A stretch of 64,000 nt of DNA, from contig PTEX01000409.1 of NCBI GenBank assembly GCA_003342815.1, positions 284,782-348,781 of the forward strand, given 5' to 3'. The notes under the pieces are model-generated. The model did not search any database and had not been told where the DNA came from. It saw nothing but the letters and a program-made list of their open reading frames with translations. Numbering within the stretch: position 1 is the first letter of the stretch; every line of letters starts with the position of its first letter. Both the position numbers and the translations under genes were made by a program. The DNA is from Eudromia elegans. Its lineage: Eukaryota; Chordata; Aves; Tinamiformes; Tinamidae. This document shows positions 49,160 to 60,500 of the stretch, in pieces.

Positions 49160-52100
49160 AAAAAGAAAGGGAAAAAAAAAGATATTTTCCATTAACAAAT
49201 AGAGGCCTTAGCCAAATGGGCTCCCCACTTCCCTACTTTTCTGTGTTTCAGTTCCCCATAGCTCTGCTCTGCACAATGCTGGAGCAAGTGGATTTCAGTC
49301 TTCTGTCTTAAAAACTTGCTTTTGTGTCATGTTGCTCCTGGGGAGTTATGTCTGCACGCACTCCGTTATCTCTCACTTCCTTTTTACAGTAGTCCTTTAA
49401 CACAAAGGATGTGTATGTAGACTACAGTTTAAAATAATGAGAAACCTGAGTATGTACAAGGGAATTGAGAAGGAATAAACACAGACCCGCCAAATGGGGC
49501 AGGTGGTGCTGTGAGTAGAGCACAATTAGTTAATGTGTGTGCAAAACGGGAAGATGTCAGTGCCGCGCTTTATAAATACACGGTTCCTGTAGCACTTGAA
49601 ACCGGCAGAGCAGCAGTCGGGGGGTGAGAGGCCAGATGAGAAATGATTCATTTGCTCCCTTTGTTCTTGAGGTTCTTTTCTTTGCCAGCACGAGATAACA
49701 GATGTCCTAAAGATCCTGAATTTGCAGGAAAAACATAATGCAAAGAGCCGAGACAGTATCCTGATAGATTAGATATTTTATTTCTTGTATTCTGTGGCTA
49801 ATTGGATCTCAAAATCTAGAAAAGCGCTTACATCAACGAATGACTGAGCCAACTTCCAAATCCCTTGCTTTGCTTTAATGAGGAAGACCAGGCCTGTGTT
49901 TGCAGTGTAATCTGGTTTTGTTCGTTGGGGCTCAGCCTTTGATTACAGGCAAGCCAGCTGTGTGTGGTGAAACGTGTGTGGCGGCTGCTTTTCTGTTGTG
50001 CTGTACCTCAAATGCAGTTCTTTTTTTGGCAGAACTTTTTGATCACTGGTGTGAATAAAGACTCAAAGGGCTCTCATCTTTTTTAACGGTGTGAACTCCT
50101 TTGGAGCTGATGGAGAACAGCGCGCATCGCCAGCAGCAGTTAGGGGAGCCGAGCTCCGTTGCTCTGCAGCCCGTGAGCAACCTGCACTCATGTGCGAAGC
50201 TCACCAAGGACGCTTACCAAGCCATTCATACTCCTGTACTGAAGGTACCTAAAAGGAACTGAAACAGAGACTCCACACCGTAAAACTTCTGCAGCCCCAA
50301 ACCAACCTGACAGCAAAGTCTGCGTAGGCTGCCGCAGTGGGAACACACTGCATTTAAAATGTTGGAAGTGGGATAAGACACAAAGTAGTTATTCCGATTT
50401 GGAAAGGAAAGGGCCTTGTGGTGAATATTTCATCATTTAGGGGCATCTCTGTGGTAACTGAAGTGAAAAGTGAGAGGCTGACAGTTCTGCAGGCCATGAA
50501 TGCTACGTACTGCAGAAGGGCGACGTCTGCGCAGTTGCCCTGCATTTGTCTGTGGCCATCAAGTGCTGCGTTTTGTCCTGGCAACCTCTTGGCTTCTGCT
50601 TTGCTCTATTTCCCCATGCAGGTTTGGCCTCATTCACTCAGCTGTTCGGGTTTCAGAGGGCTCTTACATGCATAGGTGCCCATAGATGTGCATCGTTTTG
50701 GAAGAGCATTCGTTATTCCCGCGGGGACAGCCCAGAGTCACCAGGTCATCACTGCTGGCATCCCAGGTGCAGGTGAAGCTTGATCTCTTGGAAAAGGAAA
50801 GGGAGAGCTCTGCGTTTGCTTTTGCCTATAGCTGCAGAGTCGCCATCCCACCTTGTCCCACTCTTTCCTGTGTATAAATACTCCCTGATTTTTTTATCTC
50901 TACAAAGGTGGTTTAATTTGGAGTTTCAGTGCAGGCTTCCACTCTCTTGGTGGGTTTTCAGATTTTGAGCATCTATAAAGAGTGTAAAATAAATGAAAAC
51001 AAAACACAAGAATGTAGATGATCTAAGAGCCGGCCAGGGAAGGTAATTTAATCAAAAAAGACTGATTTAAGTCCTAAGTTATTTATGAGGATATTTCTGT
51101 AAATAAGATAATATGGATTGCCTCAGAAGCAAATAAATTATCAGATGTTTTGCAGGCATCAGCATCTGTCTCCAAAGGCAAAAGATAGTAAGTTACGCAA
51201 AGCTTTACATATATTTATATTAATCTTTCCTTGCTGCAGGCAAGTATGAAATATCTATTGTGTGGTGCTGATTTAAAATTCCATGTCAGATATGGAATCC
51301 TAGACTTGCCCTATTTATTTTTTCATTTTGGATATTGACAGAGGTTTCTTCTAAGTTTAAATGAAGCTTCCTATAGGACTGAATTTCCTTACTCCCTGGT
51401 TTTCAATAACACAGGCAGTGCACATTTTATAATGCAGGCAGAACTCTTTTTAGTTATCGAGTGCTGCTTTTTGTGAAGGTGTTCTGACTGATATGAGCAG
51501 GTGATTTAATATTAATAGGTGGCAGTGCCAGCAGCTGGCATGGCTTACTGTAATTCTGGAAGCAAACATGCCACTGCTGTCCATAACACAGATGGACACA
51601 AATGAGTGTCCGCCCGGGCCTGGAAGGTGCCGGTGGCTGCAGCTCTGCTGCGGGTTGTGTGTCGACACAAGGGCAGCCTGGCAGGGGTGGGTTGAAGCCA
51701 CCAGCGCTCCGTCGGGCACGGGCTGCCAATGGGAGCCCCTTCCCTGCTCCTGCTGCCCTTTTCCAGGTAGCAGCAAGGATGAGCTGAAAAAGCTCTTCAT
51801 GACTCCAGATTGTAGTGGCTATTTGACTACAAAGTGTTCAGGTAAAGCCCATGATAGAAGAGCTTTCAAAGATGATGGGCTCTAGGAGTATCGAGGGAGC
51901 TGTGAACAGCTTTCCTCCCTGTGAACGTGTATTGTTTCCATTGCTTTTGGCCATGTATTTCTGTGTGTGCCTTCCTACGTTATGTAAAATTGCTTTCTGG
52001 GGTAACACCAACTGCTTGGAGCAGCGTCGGTGTTTGAAGAGGTGTGTGATGGCACTGGACCATGTATTGGGGACTCTCTAAACAAATGGAAACTGTGGGT

Positions 52101-55080
52101 TGGACCCACAGTGATGGCTGCAGTAGCTGAGGAAGCAATTAAAGCAGTTGCCTTTTGTGTCATAGATGTAAAAGCCAAGGTGAAGTTGCAAGTTATCTGT
52201 GGGCTGAGACAGCAGTAAGATTTTCAGCTGCTTACGTGTAGATAATACTTAAATGAGCCATCTGAACAGGAAGCATTTTTGTACCTGTTCTTCCAAACTG
52301 ACGGAAAATGTACACATTTGTCAGAATAGGTGGAAGAGGGTTGGAGACTGACTGTACCTGTCACCATGCACAGGTGGAATATAAGGTTAAAGTCATGACC
52401 ATGTTAATCCTGTTGCCAGTAACATATTTATAAAAGCTGTGTGAATTTATGTTCTTATGCCTTAACAGCAGTTGGCATTTGTTATGGGGAGGAAGTTGTA
52501 GACAAATGTTGTATTGGCATTTGGAGGAGCATTTCTTTCCTCCCCTTAAACATAGAGATTATCTGCAAAGCATATCCAAGTGTTCTTGCTTTTTAAATTC
52601 TTTTAGATCTTGTTATTGTAAAGCCCCAAATGCATCCCTGCAGGATTTTGATTTTGATAGTTATGCAACAAAACAGATTAATAGAGAAACAGAAAAAAGC
52701 CAAAGCGGTGCGGTATCTCATAGCTGTGAGTAGCAGCATTTAGGTTACATGTCTAGTTAGTTACCAGCTACTGTATCGTGTCAACTGGTGTCTCCTCCTG
52801 AATGTGCAGTTCTTGCTCTCCATTTGCCATATACGCTGAAACAGCTTCTGTTCCCTGCTCTGCTGACTGATTCTGCCTTATCTTTCAGAGTGACTTTTGC
52901 TTCTTAAAACAGAAGCAATCGGGGACCCTTTTCACCTCTTAACACTGAACCATTCCTCTTTTCTCTTTCTCTTTTTTGCAGCTCAGGACTATAACTTACT
53001 CTGTCATGTGGATTATATCTGTCTACCTTGGCTATTTATCTTGCAGTAACAGCCTGTGCTGTGCTAAAAAGCTAACGAAGTGCTTATAAGACTTTGTAAG
53101 GCTTCTTTTAGAGTCAGCTTAAACTTTTATGTGTCTAAATATCTACATAGGCTTGCAAATCCTCCCTGTTTGTTAACTTTTAAATATGTTGGTGATTATG
53201 GCCAAATTAGGCCTCTAGGGAGGGTAGATGAATAAGAATCTCTGTAATTGGCCCAGGGGATAATCATTTGTGATAAATGCAGCAAAGATGACCAAGCAGT
53301 GGCTAACAAGCTGGTGATCATAGCTGCTGTTTAAGTGCCAACAGTGTTTTTTATGGAAAAATACATTTGTGTTTTGGCAGCAAGTGTTTCTATCATCCTA
53401 ATTATTCTCCTAAAAATTCTGAGTAATTCTCAATGATCCTTGGCAGCGGAGCGATATGCAAATGTGTGTGGAAGTTGCATGAAATGAAAGCATAGGCTGA
53501 GTGAGTACCTAAGTCAATGGACATGATCTGATTTAAATGTTTTCCCTGTAGTAAAACTTATACTTCACAAGAAGAGGCAGTAAGTCTGGCTAGTGTCTGT
53601 CTGGACTGTGCACTGAAGTACCTGCAAATGCCTGAGGTTGGCAGACAGGTACATGGTGCAAGCATGTAGGCTAATGAGAGAGCTTTCTTTCTGAGCTTTT
53701 GCATCACTTGCTTTATTGGCACTGCAGTATGTGGAGTGACATTGAAATTATTCTGCTGATGGTTAATTTTGTTTGATGAGAGTTTTGCTTGGAGAGTCTT
53801 ACAGACCTTTAGGAATGTTTTTGTGTCCAGAGAAATGCTCTAAGGCAAGGCAAAATGTAGGTAACAGATGACCTGGCTCAGAGAGATTGATCGGAGAGAT
53901 TGAGACATAGGAGGGCTTCTCTAAATGGCTTTTCAGTTTCTGCCTGAGAGCCCTCAACAGATGTGATGGAGTTCACGTCTTGAAAATTGAACTGAAAGTT
54001 CATGAAGTTACAGAGGTGTAACAAAGTGCCCGGAAGAACACTTTCCTTGTAAGAGGTGATGTACCAGAAACAACCTCTGAGAGTCATCAAGTGGAGGATG
54101 TCCAGAAGCCTGAAAGAAAATCTGATGGAAGTTTGACATGAAGTAGCAAGATGAGGGTCAGCATTTAGGGTAACTTAGAAGTGACGTCCTGTGCTGTGCC
54201 TTGTGTAGCCTTCAGCCCTGGAGGAAGCGCATGGCACTGCAGGTCACTTGGCGCTGTCCACGTGTGTCCTAGCGTTAGCATCATTGCTGGCAATCAGGCA
54301 AACCCCGTGCACTCACGGAGAGACGTAAACCTCCAGATGTGCTCGGCACCTGGGACTTTTGAGGTTCAAGATCTACTTTCTATGTGAAGAGAAGGTACAA
54401 GGCAGTAAGGAAGAGATTGAGCGTTTTGGACTCTCTTGATTAAGACATCGTCCTGCTCAGCTTGTTTGAATGTGTTTGAATGTCATAAAAAAGGTTGCAA
54501 GAACGTTACCAAAGGAAAAAAAAAAGACATTTGTGTGGCATCTTTTGAAAATGACTTTTGGTAATGAACTGAATTACTAGTTGCCTTATCACGAGCCATC
54601 ACTTGTAATAGTTTGTTGGGCAGTTTAGTTTGCTGAAAATGAGTGCTTGTAAATAACTGAGAGGCTTATTTGAATGAGCAGAACAAACAAAATGACACAG
54701 GAAAACTTGCAGGCATTATAGATGCTGGGTAGTGACTTCCCAAAACATGCAGCCCTTTTTTTTTCTTTTTTTTTCTTTTTTTTTAAAAAAAAAATTTCTG
54801 CTGATGCATATTGGAGAACGGCCACCTTCGTTATCCTGAGATACCTTCACTTGAAACCTTGCATGAGCTCAGTTGTCATATGGTCGGTTAGTGGTAGCTG
54901 GCATTGCAGTGGGCCAGCTACAGTAATTGCTTAGTTTTGACTTACTATATTCTCTTATTGCTCTCCTCAACATATATTCCCAGGCCCTTGGGTAGCCCCC
55001 AAATGACACAGGGTATCCTAACATACCTTTTAGAAAGGCAGGTTGTTTTTAGTTATAGCAGTAGGTAGGAAATAGCAAGC
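49160..55080. other. Non-coding intron block (intron 3, middle part)
   Basis: Open frames up to 116 codons show no domain. Contains the exon-like interval at 52982-53045 and the T/A tract at 54.76 kb. No repeat family was recognised. Confidence 0.65.
54756..54794. repeat. T-rich tract followed by A10
   Basis: Three T8-9 runs separated by single C residues, ending in T9 followed directly by A10, so the right half is self-complementary. Confidence 0.93.
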
Positions 55081-55081
55081 A

Positions 55082-55320
55082 GTGTGGACACGAGCAGCGC
55101 AGTGGCGGGTTCCTCCCGGCCTGTTGTGTGATGGTGCCCCGAGCCGGCGCGTGCCGCCAGTTGGGCGGGCAGCACCAGCGCAGCGCGCTCCTCCGTGGGG
55201 TCCTCAGAGTGACCTGCCTCGCCTGCCACTGAAGCGTGAGTGTGAGCGTGGCGTGACCTGCCCAGCGGTGACGTGTCTCGATATGCAAGATGCAGGAGCA
55301 GCCTCCTTGCGCCGGACTGG
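55082..55320. promoter_or_regulatory. Intronic CpG island in intron 3
   Basis: This region has about 68% G+C with 23 CpGs in 240 bp by hand count (observed/expected near 0.8), the best ratio in the window. The core is at 55140-55200 (GAGCCGGCGCGTGCCGCCAG, CAGCGCGCTC). It sits about 8 kb upstream of the SH3B exon and 1 kb upstream of the CR1 copy, but is not part of it. It may be an internal promoter, an orphan island, or a GC-biased recombination patch. Confidence 0.5.
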
Positions 55321-55948
55321 GCAAACCAGCTGCCTGGAATACAAACGTTAGAGTCTGGTTTCACTCAAAAGCTTATGAGAACTCCGAATTTGACTCAATT
55401 TGTGGTCCAAAGCAAATGAGATGTGATTTCCTAGATTTGGGCCATGTTGTGTTGATTTTTTTTTCATTTTTTTTCAGCCCTTAAGGTTTTCAGAAGGAAT
55501 ATTTAAATTGTATGTGTAAATGTAAATATTTACCCAATATAAATTGCATGTCTAATAAGTAATATTCTAGAGGAAAATGGTTATTTGGGTTAAAAATCTG
55601 AGTGATATTCTAAGTGCCAGATATGAGAGAGAGATTCCATTCTTTTTTTAAGTGGTGGTGTTTTATTGCATATGTGCATTTTCTAATAGCTCTTGTGAGA
55701 GCAACTGGAAAATTAGTTGCTGCAGTTTTTGCATCTCTGCTTCCTTTCTCGAGGCATTTGTTTGATTCATGTTGCTACTAGTGGAGAGAAAATAAAATCC
55801 TGATGATGGGTTTTTAGCCCTTGATAAGAAAAGCTTACTTGAGACAGATGCAGCAGACGTACATTGTGATACCATTACAAAATCCGAGAACCTGTCACAA
55901 AACACGGATACTCTGATAGCTAAAAGTGAAGTTTTACAGCTGTTGGCA

Positions 55949-55974
55949 TTTAAAAAAAAAATTTTTTTTTTAAA
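55949..55974. repeat. 26-bp perfect A/T palindrome
   Basis: TTT, A10, T10, AAA: a perfect dyad with no spacer, centred between 55961 and 55962. It may extrude a hairpin or act as a rigid, nucleosome-excluding A-tract. Confidence 0.95.
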
Positions 55975-56344
55975 GTTGTCCTCTAATTTACTTATTTTCA
56001 AGGCAAGTTTTGCAAAAGTCAGTCTTCTGACAGGCAATATAGTAATGTAGAAAGTGCTTCTGCAGCTTGCTGCGTAGGCAACCATGTGATTTAATTTAAC
56101 TCGGTTTACTTATGAAAGAGAGGAGAGCACAAATTAAGCTGAACGTGCAAAACGGTACCACGATTAGAGCCACTTGCCTCATCCCCTGTAGTTTACAAAG
56201 TGCTGCCATTCACAAGCGTTCAAAGCAATGCGAATGATGCAAAGGAACATAAATGAAGTGGACAAGCCACAGCAACAATTTACAGTCATTTTTGGATTAA
56301 TCAACTATTTCTCTGGAGAGCTGCACAAAGAGATTGCAAAATCA

Positions 56345-57575
56345 GGAGGTCAGGCCCAACCAAGACGGGCTCATGAAGGGCAGGTTCTGCCTCACCAACC
56401 TGATCTCCTTCTATGTCCAGGTGACCTGCCTAGTGGAGGAGGGAGGGAAGGCTGTGAATGTGGTCCACTTAGACTTCAGAAGGCATTTGGCAGTCACGCA
56501 CTGCCTTCTCCTGGAGAAATCGGCAGCTCAAAGCTGAGGTGAACTCTTTGCTGGGTGGAAAAACTGATGGAATGGCCAGGCCTCTAGAGTACTGGTGAAT
56601 AGAGTTAAATCCAGCTGGTGACTGGTCATGAGTGGTGTTCCCCAGGGTTCAGTCAGCAGGGGCCAGTCCTCTTTAATATCTTTATCACCAAGAGGCAGTT
56701 GAGGGCACCCTCAGCAAATTTGCAGACGACACCAAGCTGGGAGGAAGAGTTGCTCTGCCTGAGTGTAGGAAGATTCTACAGAGGGATCTGGACAGGCTGG
56801 ATTGATGGGCTGACACCAACTGCATGAGGTTCAACAAGGCCAAGTCCTGGCTCCTGCTCTTTGGTCACAGCAGCCCCATGCAGTGCTACAGGCCTGGGGC
56901 AGGGGCTGCAGGGCTGTGCAACAGAACAGGATCTGGGGGTCCTGGTCAACTGAACGAATGTTCAGGCGACTGAACATGAGTCAGCAGTGAGTCCAGAGGG
57001 CCAAGAAGACCAACAGCATCCTGGCTTGTGTAAGGAACAGCGTAGCCAGCAGGACCAGGGAAGTGACTGTCCCCCTGTGCTCGGTGCTGGTGGGGCCGCA
57101 CCTCAAATACTGTGCTCAGTTTTGGGCCCGTTGCTACAAGAAGGACTTTGAGGTGCTGGAGCAAGTCCAAAGAAGGGCAGCAAGGCTGGGGCTGGAGCAT
57201 AGACCTTATGAGGAGCAACTGCAAGCGGCTTGTTTAGTCTTGAGAAGAGCAGGCTCCGGGGAGACCTTATTGCTCTCTACAGTTACCTGTAAGGAGGCTG
57301 TGGTGAGGCAGGGGTTGGTCTCTTCTCCAGAATAACTACTGATAGGACAAGAGGAAATGGCCTCAAGTTGTGCTAGGGGAGGTTCAGGTCAGATATTAGG
57401 AAGAATTTCTACATGGGAAGAATGGTGGAGCCTTGGAACAGGCTCCCTAGGGAAGTGGTGCAGTCATCATCCCTGGCAGTGTTCAGAAATGGGTAGATGA
57501 GGCACTTAGGGACATGGTTTAATGGGCATGGTTAACGGGGATGGGTTTACAGGTTTTGAATTCTATGATGCAGTC
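56345..57575 (+). mobile_element. CR1 LINE, 5'-truncated and frameshifted reverse-transcriptase fragment
   Basis: This is a non-LTR retroposon copy in the same direction as the host gene. It begins inside the reverse-transcriptase domain: a frame from 56334 reads GRFCLTNLISFYVQVTCLVE and VVHLDFRR. A VPQGS-type motif lies near 56637-56660 but is broken by a one-base shift inside it. The catalytic F-A-D-D is encoded at 56719-56730 in another frame. The C-terminal part ([27 protein letters not shown]-like, kept here to its key residues YC-QFW and VQRRA) is in a third frame from 57063. A segment after the LFNIFI strand is missing relative to intact copies. The 3' region holds the usual 'nine-hundred' tail features: a stretch like AATGGCCTCAAGTTGTGC and a short end with ATTCTATGATG near 57562. 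No endonuclease domain is present, so the copy is dead. Confidence 0.93.
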
Positions 57576-60500
57576 AACTGGATCTGAAAACATGGCCAAT
57601 GCGATAGTACTCTGGGATTAGCCTGTGACAGTGCAAGGTCTATGGAGGGGGAAGAAAAAGAGAAAAAGGCTTTTATAGGCCTATTACAAGTCTTGCTGTG
57701 TCTCTATTCTCAAATTTTCCAGCTTCATCTCCCATCTGAGCAACTCTTTCAAGTTTGTGGCCCTCGTGTTGGGGGAAGGTGGCTGGACCAAGTCACAAAG
57801 TCACTCTGTTGAGTAGGAGCTTGGTTTGCCCAGCACTCAAGCGAGGCCAGCATTACCTGCTGTTTCATGGGACGTGCTTCTTATGGCCCACGCTAAATGA
57901 GAGTGACTGGCTTTGCTTACTGAGGATGGGTAAGAGAACCTGTTGTTTGAAAAAGAGGTGCTTAAAGGCATCGCTTGCTTTTGAGGAATATCTTTGGATC
58001 TTTTCCTGCTGAAGCAAATAGTGTTTCAGAAGGAAGCGAGAAGCTAAGCAAACTTTTCTGGTCTTTCTCAGACTTGAGTGGCTCCTTTTAAATTACAATT
58101 TAAAAGGGCTATTTGAAACCCTGTCACTGAGATCTAGTTTTTGGCTTGTGAAGGAATGTTTTACCCTCATTAATGATACAAAATGTTCATTTAGGGCTTG
58201 AAGGCCAAAAAGATAAAGTTCTAGCAGTAGTAGCTTTAATGAACATACACATTTTCAGTTGTGCATGTAGTGAAGTTAATGACTAGTAATACACTATTTT
58301 ACACTTGCTCTCTAAAAGAGCGAGTATAAAATACACAGGCTGTATGGCAAGGCCAGGTGTTCCTGTGGGAGACTGGACTGGCCTTTTCCAATTTGCTAGT
58401 AGCAGTGGGGTGATGGTGTGACTCTGTTCTTGATGCTGTACTTCCAGAAGTCTTCGTACATTTTATATGCATTATTTAAATGCCAGGCGAGCAAGTGGCC
58501 TCTTCAATAACGGCAGAGTATTAAGTCGCTCGCAGTGACCTGTAGCTGGCCGTGGTGGCGTCTCATGTGCCAGTGTTGCCATCCCTACCATTCGGCTGCG
58601 CACATGGAAGTGGAGCCGCACAAAGCCGGTTCATCCGCCTGCAGGAAAACACAGCACTCTTACATGACACGGTTGCCCTAGGAGCGCCTAAGACGTCCTT
58701 CCCTTGCCTGCAACTTGCCCTTGTATCCTCTAGTGTAATAATTTTGCAAATGTGAAATAATTTTCCTCCATTTTTTTTTCATTAGGATAGTCCCAGCTTA
58801 CTTCTGTTTTCAGCTACAAACCGCAGCTGGGATTTTTTGTTGTCCATCCAAATCCAAAAGCTTCCACCCTTCCGACAGCATGTTGGTGATGACAGAATAA
58901 GAATTGACATGGCATATTCCAGGTCAGAAAAACACTGCCAAATTCCTCTAGGGGAAAAAAAGGAAAAAAGAAGAAATAAGGAAACTGGAACCTGACAGTT
59001 CTAGAACCTTTATCAAATAACAGTTGTATTTCTACTAGTGGATGAATGTAAGATGGGATGAAGTCCTTTTGTTGTCAAACATAATGACAAAATCTGTATC
59101 AGCATTGAGAGGCCAGATTTTTATCTGAAGTCTCTAAACACTATCTTTTTCTATACTTATACTAGCATTTTCATGCTAGCTTTCTATTCACTTTTAATAG
59201 GGTAACTATTTCACAAAAGCACCTACTGAGAGTAGTGTTTTTAAGAAGAATTTTACTGAGAGCAAATTACTAGCTCAGACTTTTTCTTAAAGTTTACTTT
59301 TTGATGCAGTTCAGTGATCTCTTGATGGCTCGCAGCTCTACTCCTGAGGCTGGCAGCTCAATGCAACTGTAACCGCACCAAAATATATACCTCAAACTAT
59401 AACTTTAGGAATAACTCCATTGGTACCATCAAAATAAACTAATATATGGCCTGAAAGTATAAGTGCCACCCCTTAGTTGTCCAGGATCTGCCTTTTGTCT
59501 TTCTCACAGCATTGAATTCAGAACTGGCTTCAACGTGAGTCACGTCTCGCCCCTGTTGTCTCGCCAGAAGACAGGGTAGACTGAACCGGTTCCCTTGAGC
59601 TGTGGATATAGCTCTGACGGGAAGATGGGAAATGCTGGGATTGCTGGGCAGCTTATGCTGCACGTAGGAGAAAATGCAACACAGAACCAGAAACTCTTCC
59701 TCTGACTTGGCATCCTCCTCCTTCTGCTCCTCACAGACCTGCTGCTTGGTCAAACAATTTTGCTGAATTCTGGTTCTTTTCAAGGACAACGCAAGATCCC
59801 GGTTTCCCTTTGCAATTTCCCCCAAGCCTGCCCAGCCAGCTCGGCAGGGAGGGATGGGAGGCAGCTGATCTGGGCCTTAGCAGGTCTGAAGCGACTTGAC
59901 TGCAGGGGAAAGAGTCTTTCAGCTCCTCACACTGCATGTCTTGACTCCAGCCTCTCCTGGTCCCAGACCTGGTGTGTGCAATTTTCATAGCAACAGCCCT
60001 GCTTTAAAAATAAAAAGTAAAAAGGGCAGAACAATGAGGTTGAGTGTTTTTTCTGACCCGCAAAAGCATCTCTGTGTGCCTTTTTAAACCAGATCCAGCT
60101 ACAAAACTGCATGGCCTAGTTTGGAGGAGAAGATTGTGAAACGTTTCAGTGCATGCTCTCAGCGAGGAGAGGTGTGGGGCATTTGCTTCTCAGTTCTGCT
60201 TGAAGGAAAATAAAGGGAAATCCTCCTTATTTTTAATGTTGTGATTCTTTCCTCAAGTGCCGTTGTGTGTGCCTGTGAAATCCCCGGCATCGCTGCACAG
60301 CTGTTGGCCGTGTCGGCCGGTGGCCGCGAGCAGCAGGCGCCTCCTCGCTCGCGCTGGGCACAGCAGTCTGGCGCTGTCCTCCTTCCCTGTTCCTTGCTCG
60401 TGCCCATGTGTGCTCAGAATGCCTGGCACAGGTCTGTGAAAAGCTGGGAGGAAAACCCTTTGAGCCCGGTGCAAGTCTGCAGCACAGGCAAGGCTCTTCT

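Noticed and set aside
51845-51885. AFKDDGL peptide recalling the KDDGG part of SH3KBP1 SH3A
   Set aside because: It stops immediately and lacks the following WWEG. It is also downstream of the linker exon, so it cannot be the SH3A exon.
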